Notes: generated from the sequence alone by a model not told the origin. Counted from the first letter of the stretch, positions 1-6,995 are shown. The stretch: 17,722 nt of DNA from Clostridiales bacterium (GCA_026416355.1 JAOAFH010000163.1:1-17722); one strand, 5' to 3'. Program-made: numbers and translations.

Positions 1-1279
1 TACTACTCCAATAGTAGGTGCTATTGTTACTGTTGATGATAAAAACTATATAACAGATGCAAATGGAGAAATAAGTTTAGATGGACTTGCAAAAGGTGAG
101 CATAGCTATAAAATTACAGGATACAATGTAGATAAAGTTCCAACAGTAGTAAAGGATGAAGGAACATTTGTTATAGACGGTGTAAATAGCCCAAGTTTAG
201 ATTATAGGGATAGCTCATATAGTGAAGTGGCTTCAAAAAATAACAATATTATAGTAAAGGATATACAAAAGGACTTAAATACTACTTTAAGCTATATAGA
301 AAAAAATCAAAAGGATATGTGGGCATTTTTAAGCCTTAATAAGTTTGGAAAGGAAGTTAACAATACATTAATTGAAGAGGCAGCAGCAGAGCTAAAATCA
401 TATGGAATAGAAGAATATACAAATACAGACATTGAAAAGCTAATAATAACATTAACAGCAGCAGGATACAGTCCATATAATTTTGCAGGATATAATTTAG
501 TAGATGAACTTTATAACAAGAGAAATCTAGACAAGTTCTTGATTAATGACGCTATATTTGGTTTAATTGCTCTAGATTACACTAACGATAAATCAATATA
601 CAAAATAACAAGAGAAAAACTAGTAGATTATATATTAAAAAATTCAGTAACAGTAAATAAAAATGGTAAAGAACTATATGGATGGACTTTAAGCAGTCAA
701 ATGGGAATAAACCCTGACATAACAGGAATAGCTCTAGTTGCTTTATCTCCATATATGAATGATGCTAAAGTAAAGGAAGCAGTAAATAAAGCTGTAGATA
801 GCCTATCAAAGATGCAACTAGAATCAGGTTATATTCCAGATAATTTTGGTACTTTTAGTGAAACTCTTTCATTTGTTATTCTAGGTTTAACAGCTGTTGG
901 TGAAAATCCAGAGGGTGTTAAGTTTACAAAGACAAATGGAGATTTATATTCTGCTCTTTTAAGCTTTAGGGTTCAAGATGGACAATTTGCCCACGAACTT
1001 GGTAAAAAGGCAGATTATATGGCAACAGAACAGGCACTTAGGGCACTTATTGCAATAAGTGAATTTAAAAAGTCAGGTAAATATAATTTCTTTGAAAATA
1101 AAGTAGAATTAAGTGCACTTAAGGTATATGAAGTTAAAGAATCAACACAAGAAGAAACAAAAACACAAAAGCTATTGCCAAAGACAGGAAGTGCAATGGA
1201 TATAACTTTTATAGTGGCTATGGCATTAGCAATGATAATTCTAGGAATTGTGTTTATTAAAAAAGAAAATCAAGCTTAG
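1..1279 (+). CDS. LPXTG-anchored surface protein with helical-repeat (prenyltransferase/intrinsic-factor-like) domain, 5' partial
   Basis: The reading frame is open from base 2, so the gene starts upstream of the window; about 425 residues are visible and the internal GTG at 227 is not a start. The first ~70 residues are beta-rich and resemble an Ig-like or carboxypeptidase-regulatory-like repeat. Next comes a long stretch of paired amphipathic helices with Gly/Trp turns (for example GWTLSSQMG, SGYIPDNFG and DGQFAHELG), typical of alpha/alpha-barrel folds such as prenyltransferase/squalene-cyclase-like repeats and the cobalamin-binding intrinsic-factor family. The C-terminus is a sortase signal: LPKTG at bases 1175-1189, a hydrophobic helix, then a KKENQA tail. 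The mature protein should therefore be covalently wall-anchored. The next gene follows after 12 bases, with its ribosome site overlapping this stop, so the two are co-transcribed. The ligand is not shown by sequence. Confidence 0.85.
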   Translation, partial: TTPIVGAIVTVDDKNYITDANGEISLDGLAKGEHSYKITGYNVDKVPTVVKDEGTFVIDGVNSPSLDYRDSSYSEVASKNNNIIVKDIQKDLNTTLSYIEKNQKDMWAFLSLNKFGKEVNNTLIEEAAAELKSYGIEEYTNTDIEKLIITLTAAGYSPYNFAGYNLVDELYNKRNLDKFLINDAIFGLIALDYTNDKSIYKITREKLVDYILKNSVTVNKNGKELYGWTLSSQMGINPDITGIALVALSPYMNDAKVKEAVNKAVDSLSKMQLESGYIPDNFGTFSETLSFVILGLTAVGENPEGVKFTKTNGDLYSALLSFRVQDGQFAHELGKKADYMATEQALRALIAISEFKKSGKYNFFENKVELSALKVYEVKESTQEETKTQKLLPKTGSAMDITFIVAMALAMIILGIVFIKKENQA

Positions 1280-1291
1280 GAGGCATTAAAA

Positions 1292-1963
1292 ATGAAAAAA
1301 AAGCTACTTTTATTAGTGGCTATGATTATTATTTCAATCACAGCAATATCATTTGCAGGAAATTTGCAAAATAAAATAACTAAACAACAAAATGATAAGA
1401 TTATTGTTGAAAACAATGAAACAACAAATAAACCAGTTGAAAATTCAAAAACATCAGAGACAAAGACAGAAAATAAAGACACTAAAACTCAAAATACTGA
1501 GGTAAAAAAGGAAAACACTCAAACAAGCAAAACTAATTCTCAAGAAAACAATACTAATAAAACAAAGGAAAAACAAACTAACACTACACAAAAGGAAACT
1601 ACTAAACCAGCAGTAAATACAACAAATAAAGATAAAGAACAGGAAAAAAAGCCTAATGTGATAATAGTAAATGCAATTACTAATCAAGTCATCTATAAAG
1701 GTTATGTTGACATAGCTTCAAAGACCGCAGCAGATGTAACAATTAAGGCTTTAATAGATAATAAAATATCATATAGAGCCAAAGGTACAGGAAGTAGCAT
1801 ATATTTTTCTTCTATTGCAGGTCTAAAGGAAAGGGACAAAGGCCCAAACAGTGGATGGTGTTATTTTGTTAATGGAAAAAAGCCATCCGTTGGAGCAGGG
1901 GGATATACCCTAAAGGACGGAGATATACTTGAGTGGAAGTACCTAGAAGATGGGTTAAACTAA
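1292..1963 (+). CDS. Secreted DUF4430 (transcobalamin-like C-terminal domain) protein
   Basis: This is a 223-residue protein. Residues 1-22 form a signal peptide (MKKK, hydrophobic core, ISFA-G cleavage region). Residues 23-120 are a low-complexity linker rich in Thr, Lys, Asn, Gln and Glu, suited to crossing the cell wall. Residues ~121-223 form a compact beta domain with NSGWCYFVNGKKP and GYTLKDGDILEWKY, the hallmark of DUF4430, which resembles the C-terminal domain of transcobalamin/intrinsic factor. No LPXTG motif, lipobox or second membrane segment is seen, so it is either released or held by a partner. The start is set by AGGAGG at 1278-1283. It sits 12 bases after the anchored helical-repeat protein, so the two domains that are fused in animal cobalamin carriers are adjacent here. 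Cobalamin binding is an inference only. Confidence 0.88.
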   Translation: MKKKLLLLVAMIIISITAISFAGNLQNKITKQQNDKIIVENNETTNKPVENSKTSETKTENKDTKTQNTEVKKENTQTSKTNSQENNTNKTKEKQTNTTQKETTKPAVNTTNKDKEQEKKPNVIIVNAITNQVIYKGYVDIASKTAADVTIKALIDNKISYRAKGTGSSIYFSSIAGLKERDKGPNSGWCYFVNGKKPSVGAGGYTLKDGDILEWKYLEDGLN

Positions 1964-1966
1964 TAA

Positions 1967-2103
1967 GGGACTGTCTCGCTTACATTTAAAACAGGAGCCA
2001 TTGAACAATTACGAAGTATTATGATACTTCTTTTGTTCAATGGCTCTTATTTTGTCTGCTTATTTAAGTTACTTATAATGAATAATTATATGCGACAGCC
2101 ACC
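1967..2103. repeat. Possible miniature inverted-repeat element around the hairpin
   Basis: The left end GGGACTGTCTCGC (1967-1979) resembles the reverse complement of the right end, GGTGGCTGTCGC (from 2092-2103), with a two-base gap. The interior is dominated by the long hairpin at 1995-2046, and no coding capacity is seen. The size (~137 bp), imperfect terminal inverted repeats and GGnnCTGTC-type ends would fit a MITE-like or repeat-derived element serving as terminator. Only one copy is in the window, so mobility is not shown. Confidence 0.3.
1994..2053 (+). terminator. Long hairpin terminator after the surface-protein pair
   Basis: Arms 1995-2008 and 2033-2046 are complementary over 14 bases (GAGCCATTGAACAA). 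An inner 7-bp stem (GAAGTAT/ATACTTC, 2013-2019 and 2024-2030) has loop TATG, and a small asymmetric internal loop separates the two stems. The T-rich run TTATTTTG follows. It lies 31 bases after the DUF4430 stop and before the promoter of the next gene. Confidence 0.7.
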
Positions 2104-2112
2104 TTGTTTAAT

Positions 2113-2140
2113 TTGAAAAATGAAATTTTTGTAGTATAAT
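2113..2140 (+). promoter_or_regulatory. Sigma-A type promoter of the HAD phosphatase gene
   Basis: TTGAAA at 2113-2118 and TATAAT at 2135-2140 are 16 bases apart, and the gene begins 32 bases after the -10 box. Nothing in the spacer suggests an operator. Confidence 0.65.
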
Positions 2141-2172
2141 CATTTTGTAGTACAAAAGAAAGGATGATTATA

Positions 2173-3006
2173 TTGAAATATAAATTAATTGCTATGGATA
2201 TGGACGGAACCCTGTTAAACAGCCAAAAGCAGGTTACAGAATATACAAAAGAGGTTTTAAGAAAAGCTGCAGACAGAGGAGTTAAGTTAGTAGTTTGCAC
2301 AGGAAGAATATTTACCTCAGCAAAATCATATGCAAGAATAATAGGAACAAAGGCTCCAATCATTGCATCAAATGGGGCATATATAAGAGAAAAAGATAGA
2401 GAAGAAGTAATATATGAAAAATACATAAATAAAGAAAAGCTACTTAAAATTATTAGATTGTCAAGAGAGTGGGGCTTTTATCCACATATTTATACAACAG
2501 ATACAATTTATTCAGAAAAACTAATACATTCCTCTTTAAATTATTCTAAGTGGAATGAAACTGTACCAGAGGAAGAAAAAATAAATATAAAAATTGTTGA
2601 TAATCTTGAGGATATTGTTAATGAAAAAGGAGAGGCTTTTTTAAAGGTAGTTGTTATGGCACAAGATGATGAAATTGAAAGGTTGCAACAGCTTAAAAAT
2701 TATATTAGAGAAAATGTTGATGTAGCAGTGTTTTCATCATATATGAACAACTTTGAAGTTATGGACAAAGAGGTGTCAAAGGGAAGAGCCCTTGAGATAC
2801 TTGCAGGATACTACAACCTAAGTAAAGATGAAATAATTTGCTTTGGTGATAATGAAAATGATAAAACAATGTTTGAATTTGCAGGTTTTCCTGTTGCTAT
2901 GGGAAATGCAGAGGAGGAACTTAAAAAGATTGCAGCATATGTAACTGTTTCAAATGATGAAGATGGTGTTGCAAAGGCAATAGAGAAGATAGTATTAAGA
3001 GATTAG
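2173..3006 (+). CDS. Cof-type HAD-superfamily phosphatase
   Basis: This 277-residue cytosolic hydrolase has all HAD motifs: motif I MDMDGTLLNS with nucleophile Asp9 and acid/base Asp11, motif II CTGR around Thr43, a Lys in SKGRALEIL as motif III, and motif IV FGDNENDKTMF with Asp226 and Asp230. The large C2B-type cap between motifs II and III places it in the Cof/YidA group, which dephosphorylates sugar phosphates, flavin precursors or other small phosphates. The substrate cannot be fixed from sequence. I prefer TTG at 2173 over ATG at 2164 because the ribosome site GAAAGGA (2158-2164) overlaps that ATG. It is monocistronic, and its stop codon lies inside a hairpin shared with the convergent gene. 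Confidence 0.9.
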   Translation: MKYKLIAMDMDGTLLNSQKQVTEYTKEVLRKAADRGVKLVVCTGRIFTSAKSYARIIGTKAPIIASNGAYIREKDREEVIYEKYINKEKLLKIIRLSREWGFYPHIYTTDTIYSEKLIHSSLNYSKWNETVPEEEKINIKIVDNLEDIVNEKGEAFLKVVVMAQDDEIERLQQLKNYIRENVDVAVFSSYMNNFEVMDKEVSKGRALEILAGYYNLSKDEIICFGDNENDKTMFEFAGFPVAMGNAEEELKKIAAYVTVSNDEDGVAKAIEKIVLRD

Positions 3007-3026
3007 GCGAATACCTAATCTCTTAA
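2995..3026. terminator. Shared hairpin between convergent genes
   Basis: Perfect 13-bp stem TTAAGAGATTAGG (2995-3007) with CCTAATCTCTTAA (3014-3026), loop CGAATA. It contains the TAG stop of the plus-strand HAD gene (3004-3006) and the TAG stop of the minus-strand gene (3015-3017). U-tracts are weak on both sides, so termination strength is uncertain. Confidence 0.6.
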
Positions 3027-4016
3027 ATTTAAAACCATTTCATCAAGTGTTCTTAATTTTTCTTTTGTTTCTTGTGAAAGATTTTTTAATATTTCTTGTT
3101 TATAATACATTCCTAAATCTCGTCTTTCTAAATTTCTAATTCTTGCATCTGTCCAGTCTACTTTTTTGTTTTTATGCATTAAATCAAAATCTACTATTCT
3201 TGTCCCATCATCTGTATATTCAAGGCCTAATAGTATTCTTTTTATATCAACCGGTGGAATTAATGAAAATAATCTTATTTGATAAACTAAAACGGTCATC
3301 AAAAACCTAGGAGAGTCCTTTGTCCACATTTCACCCAGTATAAGACCAATGTCTAGTTCATCTAATACTGCAGATAGTCTACGGTAATGTAAATCATATT
3401 GACTGTATCTGTCATAAATTCTTATATTAAGCTCATACCAGTTTTTGTTTACAAGTCCTTCATTTAAAAATCTAAGAGCTTGATTTCGTATCTTAGATGC
3501 AACAAAACTGATATGTCTATCAACTAAAAGGGTAGTAGATTCTATTGAATTTAGTGGAACATTTTCTTCAATTGGTTTATCAGTAAACACTATAATTGTT
3601 TGATTGGAATGTCCCCTATCAATGCTATCAAATATAGAAGACATTTCAGCTTGATATTCTAATGCAACAGAACTTATTATTTTGTCTTTATCCCCTTGTG
3701 TTCTCATAATTATAATACCAGGGGCGCTTCTAATATCGTTTATATTTTTTAAAAGTTTAAGATTTATTAAGCTAGACATAAAGTCTTCGGAGTTCATATT
3801 TATTAAAACATTTGCAAACATGTCCTTTATATGAGCAATTTTTTGATTAGGTTTAGTTATAAAGACTACTGTAGAATTTTCGCTAGAAAAGTTTAAAGCA
3901 GATGATAAATCAAGCTTTTTAGCATCAAAGTTTCTAAGTAAATCAGCTATAAGTTCATCAGGATTTTCTGTACCAAGTACCATAAGTTTAGGACCTAGTC
4001 TAAATAAAGATAACAT
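3015..4016 (-). CDS. Hypothetical protein of unknown function (333 aa)
   Basis: I do not recognise this family. The 333 residues contain no signal peptide, no clear membrane segment and no cysteine-rich motif. Several beta-strand stretches (LMVLGTE, STVVFITKP, GIIIMRTQGD, TIIVFTDKP) alternate with charged helices in the first half, suggesting an alpha/beta domain. The second half is helical with many Arg and Tyr residues (YDRYSQYDLHYRRL) and ends in a charged helix. The start is set by AGGAGG just upstream of the ATG. It lies 10 bases downstream of the metallophosphoesterase gene on the same strand, with its ribosome site next to that gene's stop, so the two are almost certainly one transcription unit. 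Cytosolic location is inferred from the lack of export signals. Confidence 0.8.
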   Translation of the reverse strand: MLSLFRLGPKLMVLGTENPDELIADLLRNFDAKKLDLSSALNFSSENSTVVFITKPNQKIAHIKDMFANVLINMNSEDFMSSLINLKLLKNINDIRSAPGIIIMRTQGDKDKIISSVALEYQAEMSSIFDSIDRGHSNQTIIVFTDKPIEENVPLNSIESTTLLVDRHISFVASKIRNQALRFLNEGLVNKNWYELNIRIYDRYSQYDLHYRRLSAVLDELDIGLILGEMWTKDSPRFLMTVLVYQIRLFSLIPPVDIKRILLGLEYTDDGTRIVDFDLMHKNKKVDWTDARIRNLERRDLGMYYKQEILKNLSQETKEKLRTLDEMVLNLRD

Positions 4017-4026
4017 ATAATTCCTC

Positions 4027-4623
4027 CTAAATTCCTATTTTTCTTTTTAACATTCTATAATTGTCAGTAAAAATGGGGTACTGAAGATGAAATACATTGT
4101 CTTGGGATAAATCTAGTATATTAATATTCATAATACCATTTAAATAATTTTCACCTAATGTTTTATTATCATGTCCATACAGATAAAAATCACAGCCTTT
4201 ATTTGGAAGGTCCTGAAGCTTGTGTGCTAGCCCAAAACTTTTACCATGTATATTTAAAATTTCTCCAGAGTTAACCACTTTGATTTTTGAAGTAATATTT
4301 AATAGATTAATGTTATCATGGTTTCCTGGTACTATTATTAGCTGATTTTGTGCTAGGTGTGATAACTCTTGTATAAATTTATTTGTTAGTCTACTGTACT
4401 GTTCTGTTTTAAATGGAAATAGTTCAAGTTTAATTTCATCAGCGATATCTCCAGTATGGATAATATAGTGAGGTTTTATTTTATTTATGGCAGATAAAAT
4501 ATCACTATATATATAACTTGGGGTGTCACTAATATGAAGAATTTTTATAGATGAATTTTTAAGATAATGTGGTACATATATTTTCCCTGATAGATGATAT
4601 ATTACTTGGAATACTTTCTTCAT
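4027..4623 (-). CDS. Calcineurin-like metallophosphoesterase, divergent active site
   Basis: This is a 198-residue protein of the small YfcE/MJ0936-like metallophosphoesterase type. Motifs in order: HISDTPS (Asp33), HTGDIAD (Asp59), VPGNHD (Asn101, His102, Asp103), LAHK (His134) and YGHDN (His151). In the usual family, motif I is D-x-H and the last motif is G-H-x-H. Here the first His is Pro35 and the second His of the last motif is Asn153, so one metal site is depleted while the ligands of the other (Asp59, Asn101, His134, His151) remain. ATG at 4623 is chosen because AGGTG lies 6 bases upstream; the frame stays open further upstream only through the tRNA-Glu gene. It is the first gene of a two-gene unit with the 333-aa protein. 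The substrate is unknown. Confidence 0.82.
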   Translation of the reverse strand: MKKVFQVIYHLSGKIYVPHYLKNSSIKILHISDTPSYIYSDILSAINKIKPHYIIHTGDIADEIKLELFPFKTEQYSRLTNKFIQELSHLAQNQLIIVPGNHDNINLLNITSKIKVVNSGEILNIHGKSFGLAHKLQDLPNKGCDFYLYGHDNKTLGENYLNGIMNINILDLSQDNVFHLQYPIFTDNYRMLKRKIGI

Positions 4624-4705
4624 CATAAACACCTGCTTTAGAATATTTGAAATTATTTTATAACTTTTATTGACTAAAATCAACAAAAAAATATTTAAAA
4701 ATATG

Positions 4706-4734
4706 TTGACATAATCTAAAACCCATGGTATATT
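4706..4734 (+). promoter_or_regulatory. Strong sigma-A promoter of the tRNA-Glu/tRNA-Ser unit
   Basis: Consensus TTGACA (4706-4711) and TATATT (4729-4734) are separated by exactly 17 bases. The mature tRNA-Glu starts 14 bases after the -10 box, as expected for a short 5' leader. Confidence 0.8.
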
Positions 4735-4747
4735 ATTAATTGTGTTT

Positions 4748-4822
4748 GGCCCCTTGGTCAAGCGGTTAAGACACCACCCTTTCACGGTGGTAACAGGGGT
4801 TCGAGTCCCCTAGGGGTCACCA
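4748..4822 (+). tRNA. tRNA-Glu (UUC)
   Basis: This 75-base cloverleaf has acceptor GGCCCCT (4748-4754) pairing with AGGGGTC (4812-4818) and an encoded ACCA end. The anticodon stem is CCACC/GGTGG with loop CTTTCAC, which places anticodon TTC at 4781-4783. The T-arm carries GGTTCGAGTCC. CCA is encoded in the DNA. Confidence 0.97.
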
Positions 4823-4831
4823 ATTTAATAT

Positions 4832-4922
4832 GGAGAGATGGTCGAGTTGGTTTAAGGCACCGGTCTTGAAAACCGGCGTAGGGGTGACTCTACCGTGGGT
4901 TCGAATCCCACTCTCTCCGCCA
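4832..4922 (+). tRNA. tRNA-Ser (UGA)
   Basis: This 91-base tRNA has acceptor GGAGAGA (4832-4838) pairing with TCTCTCC (4912-4918), discriminator G and encoded CCA. The anticodon stem CCGGT/ACCGG encloses CTTGAAA, giving anticodon TGA at 4867-4869. The long variable arm (around 4877-4895) is typical of class II serine tRNAs. It is co-transcribed with tRNA-Glu nine bases upstream. It decodes UCA/UCN and is not tRNA-Sec. Confidence 0.96.
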
Positions 4923-4963
4923 AAAACAAAAGTCCTTACTTTTTAAGTAAGGACTTTTGTTTT
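4923..4963 (+). terminator. Rho-independent terminator of the tRNA unit
   Basis: A near-perfect stem centred on AGTCCTTACTT / AAGTAAGGACT with loop TTT is flanked by an A-run and a T-run that extend pairing. It starts right after the tRNA-Ser CCA end. Confidence 0.88.
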
Positions 4964-5048
4964 AGTTAATAAAAAACATAATAGTTGAAATAATATAAAA
5001 ACTATAATACTATAAAAGAAAAAGATTTAATTATAGTAGGTGAAATTA

Positions 5049-6077
5049 ATGAAATTACAAAATCCACATGATAAATTTTTTAAAGAAACATTTTCAAATT
5101 TAGAAGTTGCAAAGGATTTTATACAAAATTATTTACCAGAGAGTATAGTGAAAATAATAGATTTAGATACATTAGAGTTACAAAAGGACAGTTTCATAAA
5201 CGAAAAACTCCAAGAAGTTTTTTCAGATATGCTTTTTAGGGTAAGCATAAATAACAATGATGCATATATATATTTTTTATTTGAACATAAAAGCTATATA
5301 AGTAAACAAACTGCATTACAACTTTTAAAATACATGGTTGAGATATGGGAAATGAATATTAAGAAAGAGGGGGTAGGTAAATTACCGATAATAATTCCAC
5401 TTGTAATCTATCATGGAAGTGAAAGATGGAGGGTTAAAACAAATTTAGGAGACATTATAGAGGGGTATAATGATTTAGGAGAAGAAATTAAAAGATATAT
5501 CCCTAATTTTGAATATTTGTTATATGACTTATCTATGTATAAGGATGAAGATATAAAAGGACATGTCCAACTTAGAATAATGTTATCAATACTTAGAGAT
5601 ATATTTATAAAAGATGCAAGAGGAATACAAGAGACAATTTTAAAGGCTGCAAGTTATTTGTCGGAGCTTGAGGATAAACAAACAGGAATACAATATTTTG
5701 AAACTTATATGAGATACATATTTAGTTCATATCAGGATATGACAAGAAGTGATTTTGAAAATATCGCGAGGAAGATAGAAAAAACATTTATTGAGGGGAG
5801 TGAAGAGATTATGACTCTGGCTGATATGTTTAGAGAGGAAGGAATGAAGAAAGGTATTGAAGAGGGAATAAAGGAAGGAATAGAAAAAGGAATTGAAAAA
5901 GGAGAGATTATGGCACTTGTAAAAACAGCAATTAAGTTGTTGACAAAAAAGTTTGGTATTATACCAATTGAATTAAAACAAAAGTTGCAAGAACTTGATG
6001 TTTCAACACTTGAAATAATAGTAGAAAATATATTGGATATGGAAAGTTTAGATGAGCTTAATAAGTATATAAAATAA
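5049..6077 (+). CDS. Rpn-family recombination-promoting nuclease / PD-(D/E)XK 'putative transposase'
   Basis: This 342-residue protein carries the N-terminal signature NPHDKFFKETF and a PD-(D/E)XK nuclease core: Asp60 in FSDMLF and Glu79-x-Lys81 in FEHKS. The C-terminal part holds a lysine/glutamate/glycine repeat made of four-residue GIxK/GIxE units (about residues 273-292) and then a helical end. Proteins of this family (E. coli RpnA-E) are DNA endonucleases that stimulate RecA-independent recombination; many were formerly called transposases and occur in several copies per clostridial genome. ATG at 5049 is chosen because the GTG at 5040 lies within the AGTAGGTGA ribosome site. The gene stands alone between two terminators beside tRNA genes. 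No inverted repeats or target duplication are seen. Confidence 0.88.
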   Translation: MKLQNPHDKFFKETFSNLEVAKDFIQNYLPESIVKIIDLDTLELQKDSFINEKLQEVFSDMLFRVSINNNDAYIYFLFEHKSYISKQTALQLLKYMVEIWEMNIKKEGVGKLPIIIPLVIYHGSERWRVKTNLGDIIEGYNDLGEEIKRYIPNFEYLLYDLSMYKDEDIKGHVQLRIMLSILRDIFIKDARGIQETILKAASYLSELEDKQTGIQYFETYMRYIFSSYQDMTRSDFENIARKIEKTFIEGSEEIMTLADMFREEGMKKGIEEGIKEGIEKGIEKGEIMALVKTAIKLLTKKFGIIPIELKQKLQELDVSTLEIIVENILDMESLDELNKYIK

Positions 6078-6083
6078 GGAAAA

Positions 6084-6121
6084 CACCACATAGTTATGAA
6101 TCTGCTATGTGGTGATTTTTT
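6084..6121 (+). terminator. Terminator after the Rpn-family gene
   Basis: Perfect 10-bp stem CACCACATAG (6084-6093) with CTATGTGGTG (6105-6114), an 11-base loop and a following ATTTTTT tract. Confidence 0.9.
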
Positions 6122-6260
6122 ATGCTTAAAAATTGATATTCACTTTTAATATAATATTAAATATAGGAAAAATAGGTTTATTTTATAAAAAATAGTACTA
6201 TACGCAATTAATACAAATATTATATAATAGTATTAATATTTGATTTAGGAGGGTTTTTAT

Positions 6261-6725
6261 TTGTACAAGAAATTTTTAATAATTTTAATGTGCACGATTA
6301 CTTTATTTCTATTATTTATTTACGGTTCTATAAAATATTATAATTCTACTCAGCCAATAAAGCTAAGTAGAACTATGGTTATTAGTGATAGAGATAATCA
6401 TATTTACCCTATATGTGGGAACTTTAACTACGGAATATATAACTCGGGAATTTTTGATATAAAAATAGAGGATATTGTATTTAATACTAGTGATGTTGAA
6501 ATAAAAAGTATTGGAATAAAAAGAGAAGGAAAAATAACAGAAGCAGAATATATCACTTTAGACGATAGTACTAATTTTATTTTAAACAAAAAGCAAGAAG
6601 CCACAATACAATTAATTGCAAATATTAAAAATAAAAATTCACAAATTAGGTCAATGAAAATTCAATACAAAATTTTAGGATTGAGTTTTAAACAAATATT
6701 TTATCTAGAAACTTTTTCAGAATAG
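6261..6725 (+). CDS. Small membrane-anchored hypothetical protein (154 aa)
   Basis: I do not recognise the family. Residues ~5-26 form one hydrophobic segment (FLIILMCTITLFLLFIYGS) after a short positive N-terminus, so this is an uncleaved anchor or a signal peptide. Cys11 is not in a convincing lipobox. The remaining ~125 residues are beta-rich, with patterns such as GNFNYGIYNSGIFDIKIEDI, suggesting an extracytoplasmic Ig-like or FxLYD-like fold. The TTG start at 6261 is supported by AGGAGGG seven bases upstream. A TATAAT box lies at 6223-6228, but I see no good -35. It is followed by another small membrane protein gene on the same strand before the next terminator. Confidence 0.72.
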   Translation: MYKKFLIILMCTITLFLLFIYGSIKYYNSTQPIKLSRTMVISDRDNHIYPICGNFNYGIYNSGIFDIKIEDIVFNTSDVEIKSIGIKREGKITEAEYITLDDSTNFILNKKQEATIQLIANIKNKNSQIRSMKIQYKILGLSFKQIFYLETFSE

Positions 6726-6800
6726 GTAATCAATAACAAATTAAACTAACATTTTATAGTTTCTTAGGTTGGTATTTAAAATTAGATTGAAGGGAGAGGG

Positions 6801-6950
6801 ATGACTTTTTTAGGTATAACGGTTACTTTTTTTATAGGCTTGCTATTATTAATTGCAGGAGTAGTGACTAAAAATAAATGGTTTATGTTTATTTCTATTG
6901 TTCCACTAGCAATTTCTATAATACAAGTTCTAATGCTATTAATGATGTAA
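6801..6950 (+). CDS. Small hydrophobic membrane protein (49 aa)
   Basis: This short reading frame begins with ATG at 6801, preceded by GAAGGGAGAGGG, and ends at TAA 6948-6950. The product is almost wholly hydrophobic: segment one ITVTFFIGLLLLIAGVV, a short charged turn TKNKW, then segment two FMFISIVPLAISIIQVLMLL. It is therefore a likely two-helix hairpin in the membrane. It lies 75 bases after the preceding membrane-protein gene and directly before a terminator, so both may share a transcript. No family is recognised. A small toxin-like or accessory membrane peptide is possible but unproven. Confidence 0.6.
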   Translation: MTFLGITVTFFIGLLLLIAGVVTKNKWFMFISIVPLAISIIQVLMLLMM

Positions 6951-6966
6951 AAGTAATTTGCATAGT

Positions 6967-6995
6967 AAAATGTTGGGATAATCCCAACATTTTTT
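6967..6995. terminator. Bidirectional terminator
   Basis: Perfect 12-bp stem AAAATGTTGGGA (6967-6978) with TCCCAACATTTT (6982-6993) and loop TAA. A T-run follows on the plus strand and a shorter one on the minus strand. It serves the small membrane protein gene and the convergent photoproduct lyase gene, whose stop (6994-6996) abuts it. Confidence 0.88.

Noticed and set aside
227..1279. Full gene starting at GTG 227
   Set aside because: The same frame is open to the first bases of the window and reads like continuous protein, and there is no ribosome site before 227. It is an internal codon of a 5'-truncated gene.
4624..4785. N-terminal extension of the metallophosphoesterase upstream to 4785
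   Set aside because: It would run antisense through tRNA-Glu and its promoter. A ribosome site and ATG at 4623 fit the family better.
4967..5048. Promoter for the Rpn-family gene
   Set aside because: TTGAAA (4985-4990) and TATAAT (5003-5008) are only 12 bases apart and the alternative pairing with TATAAA has 20; neither is convincing in such AT-rich sequence.
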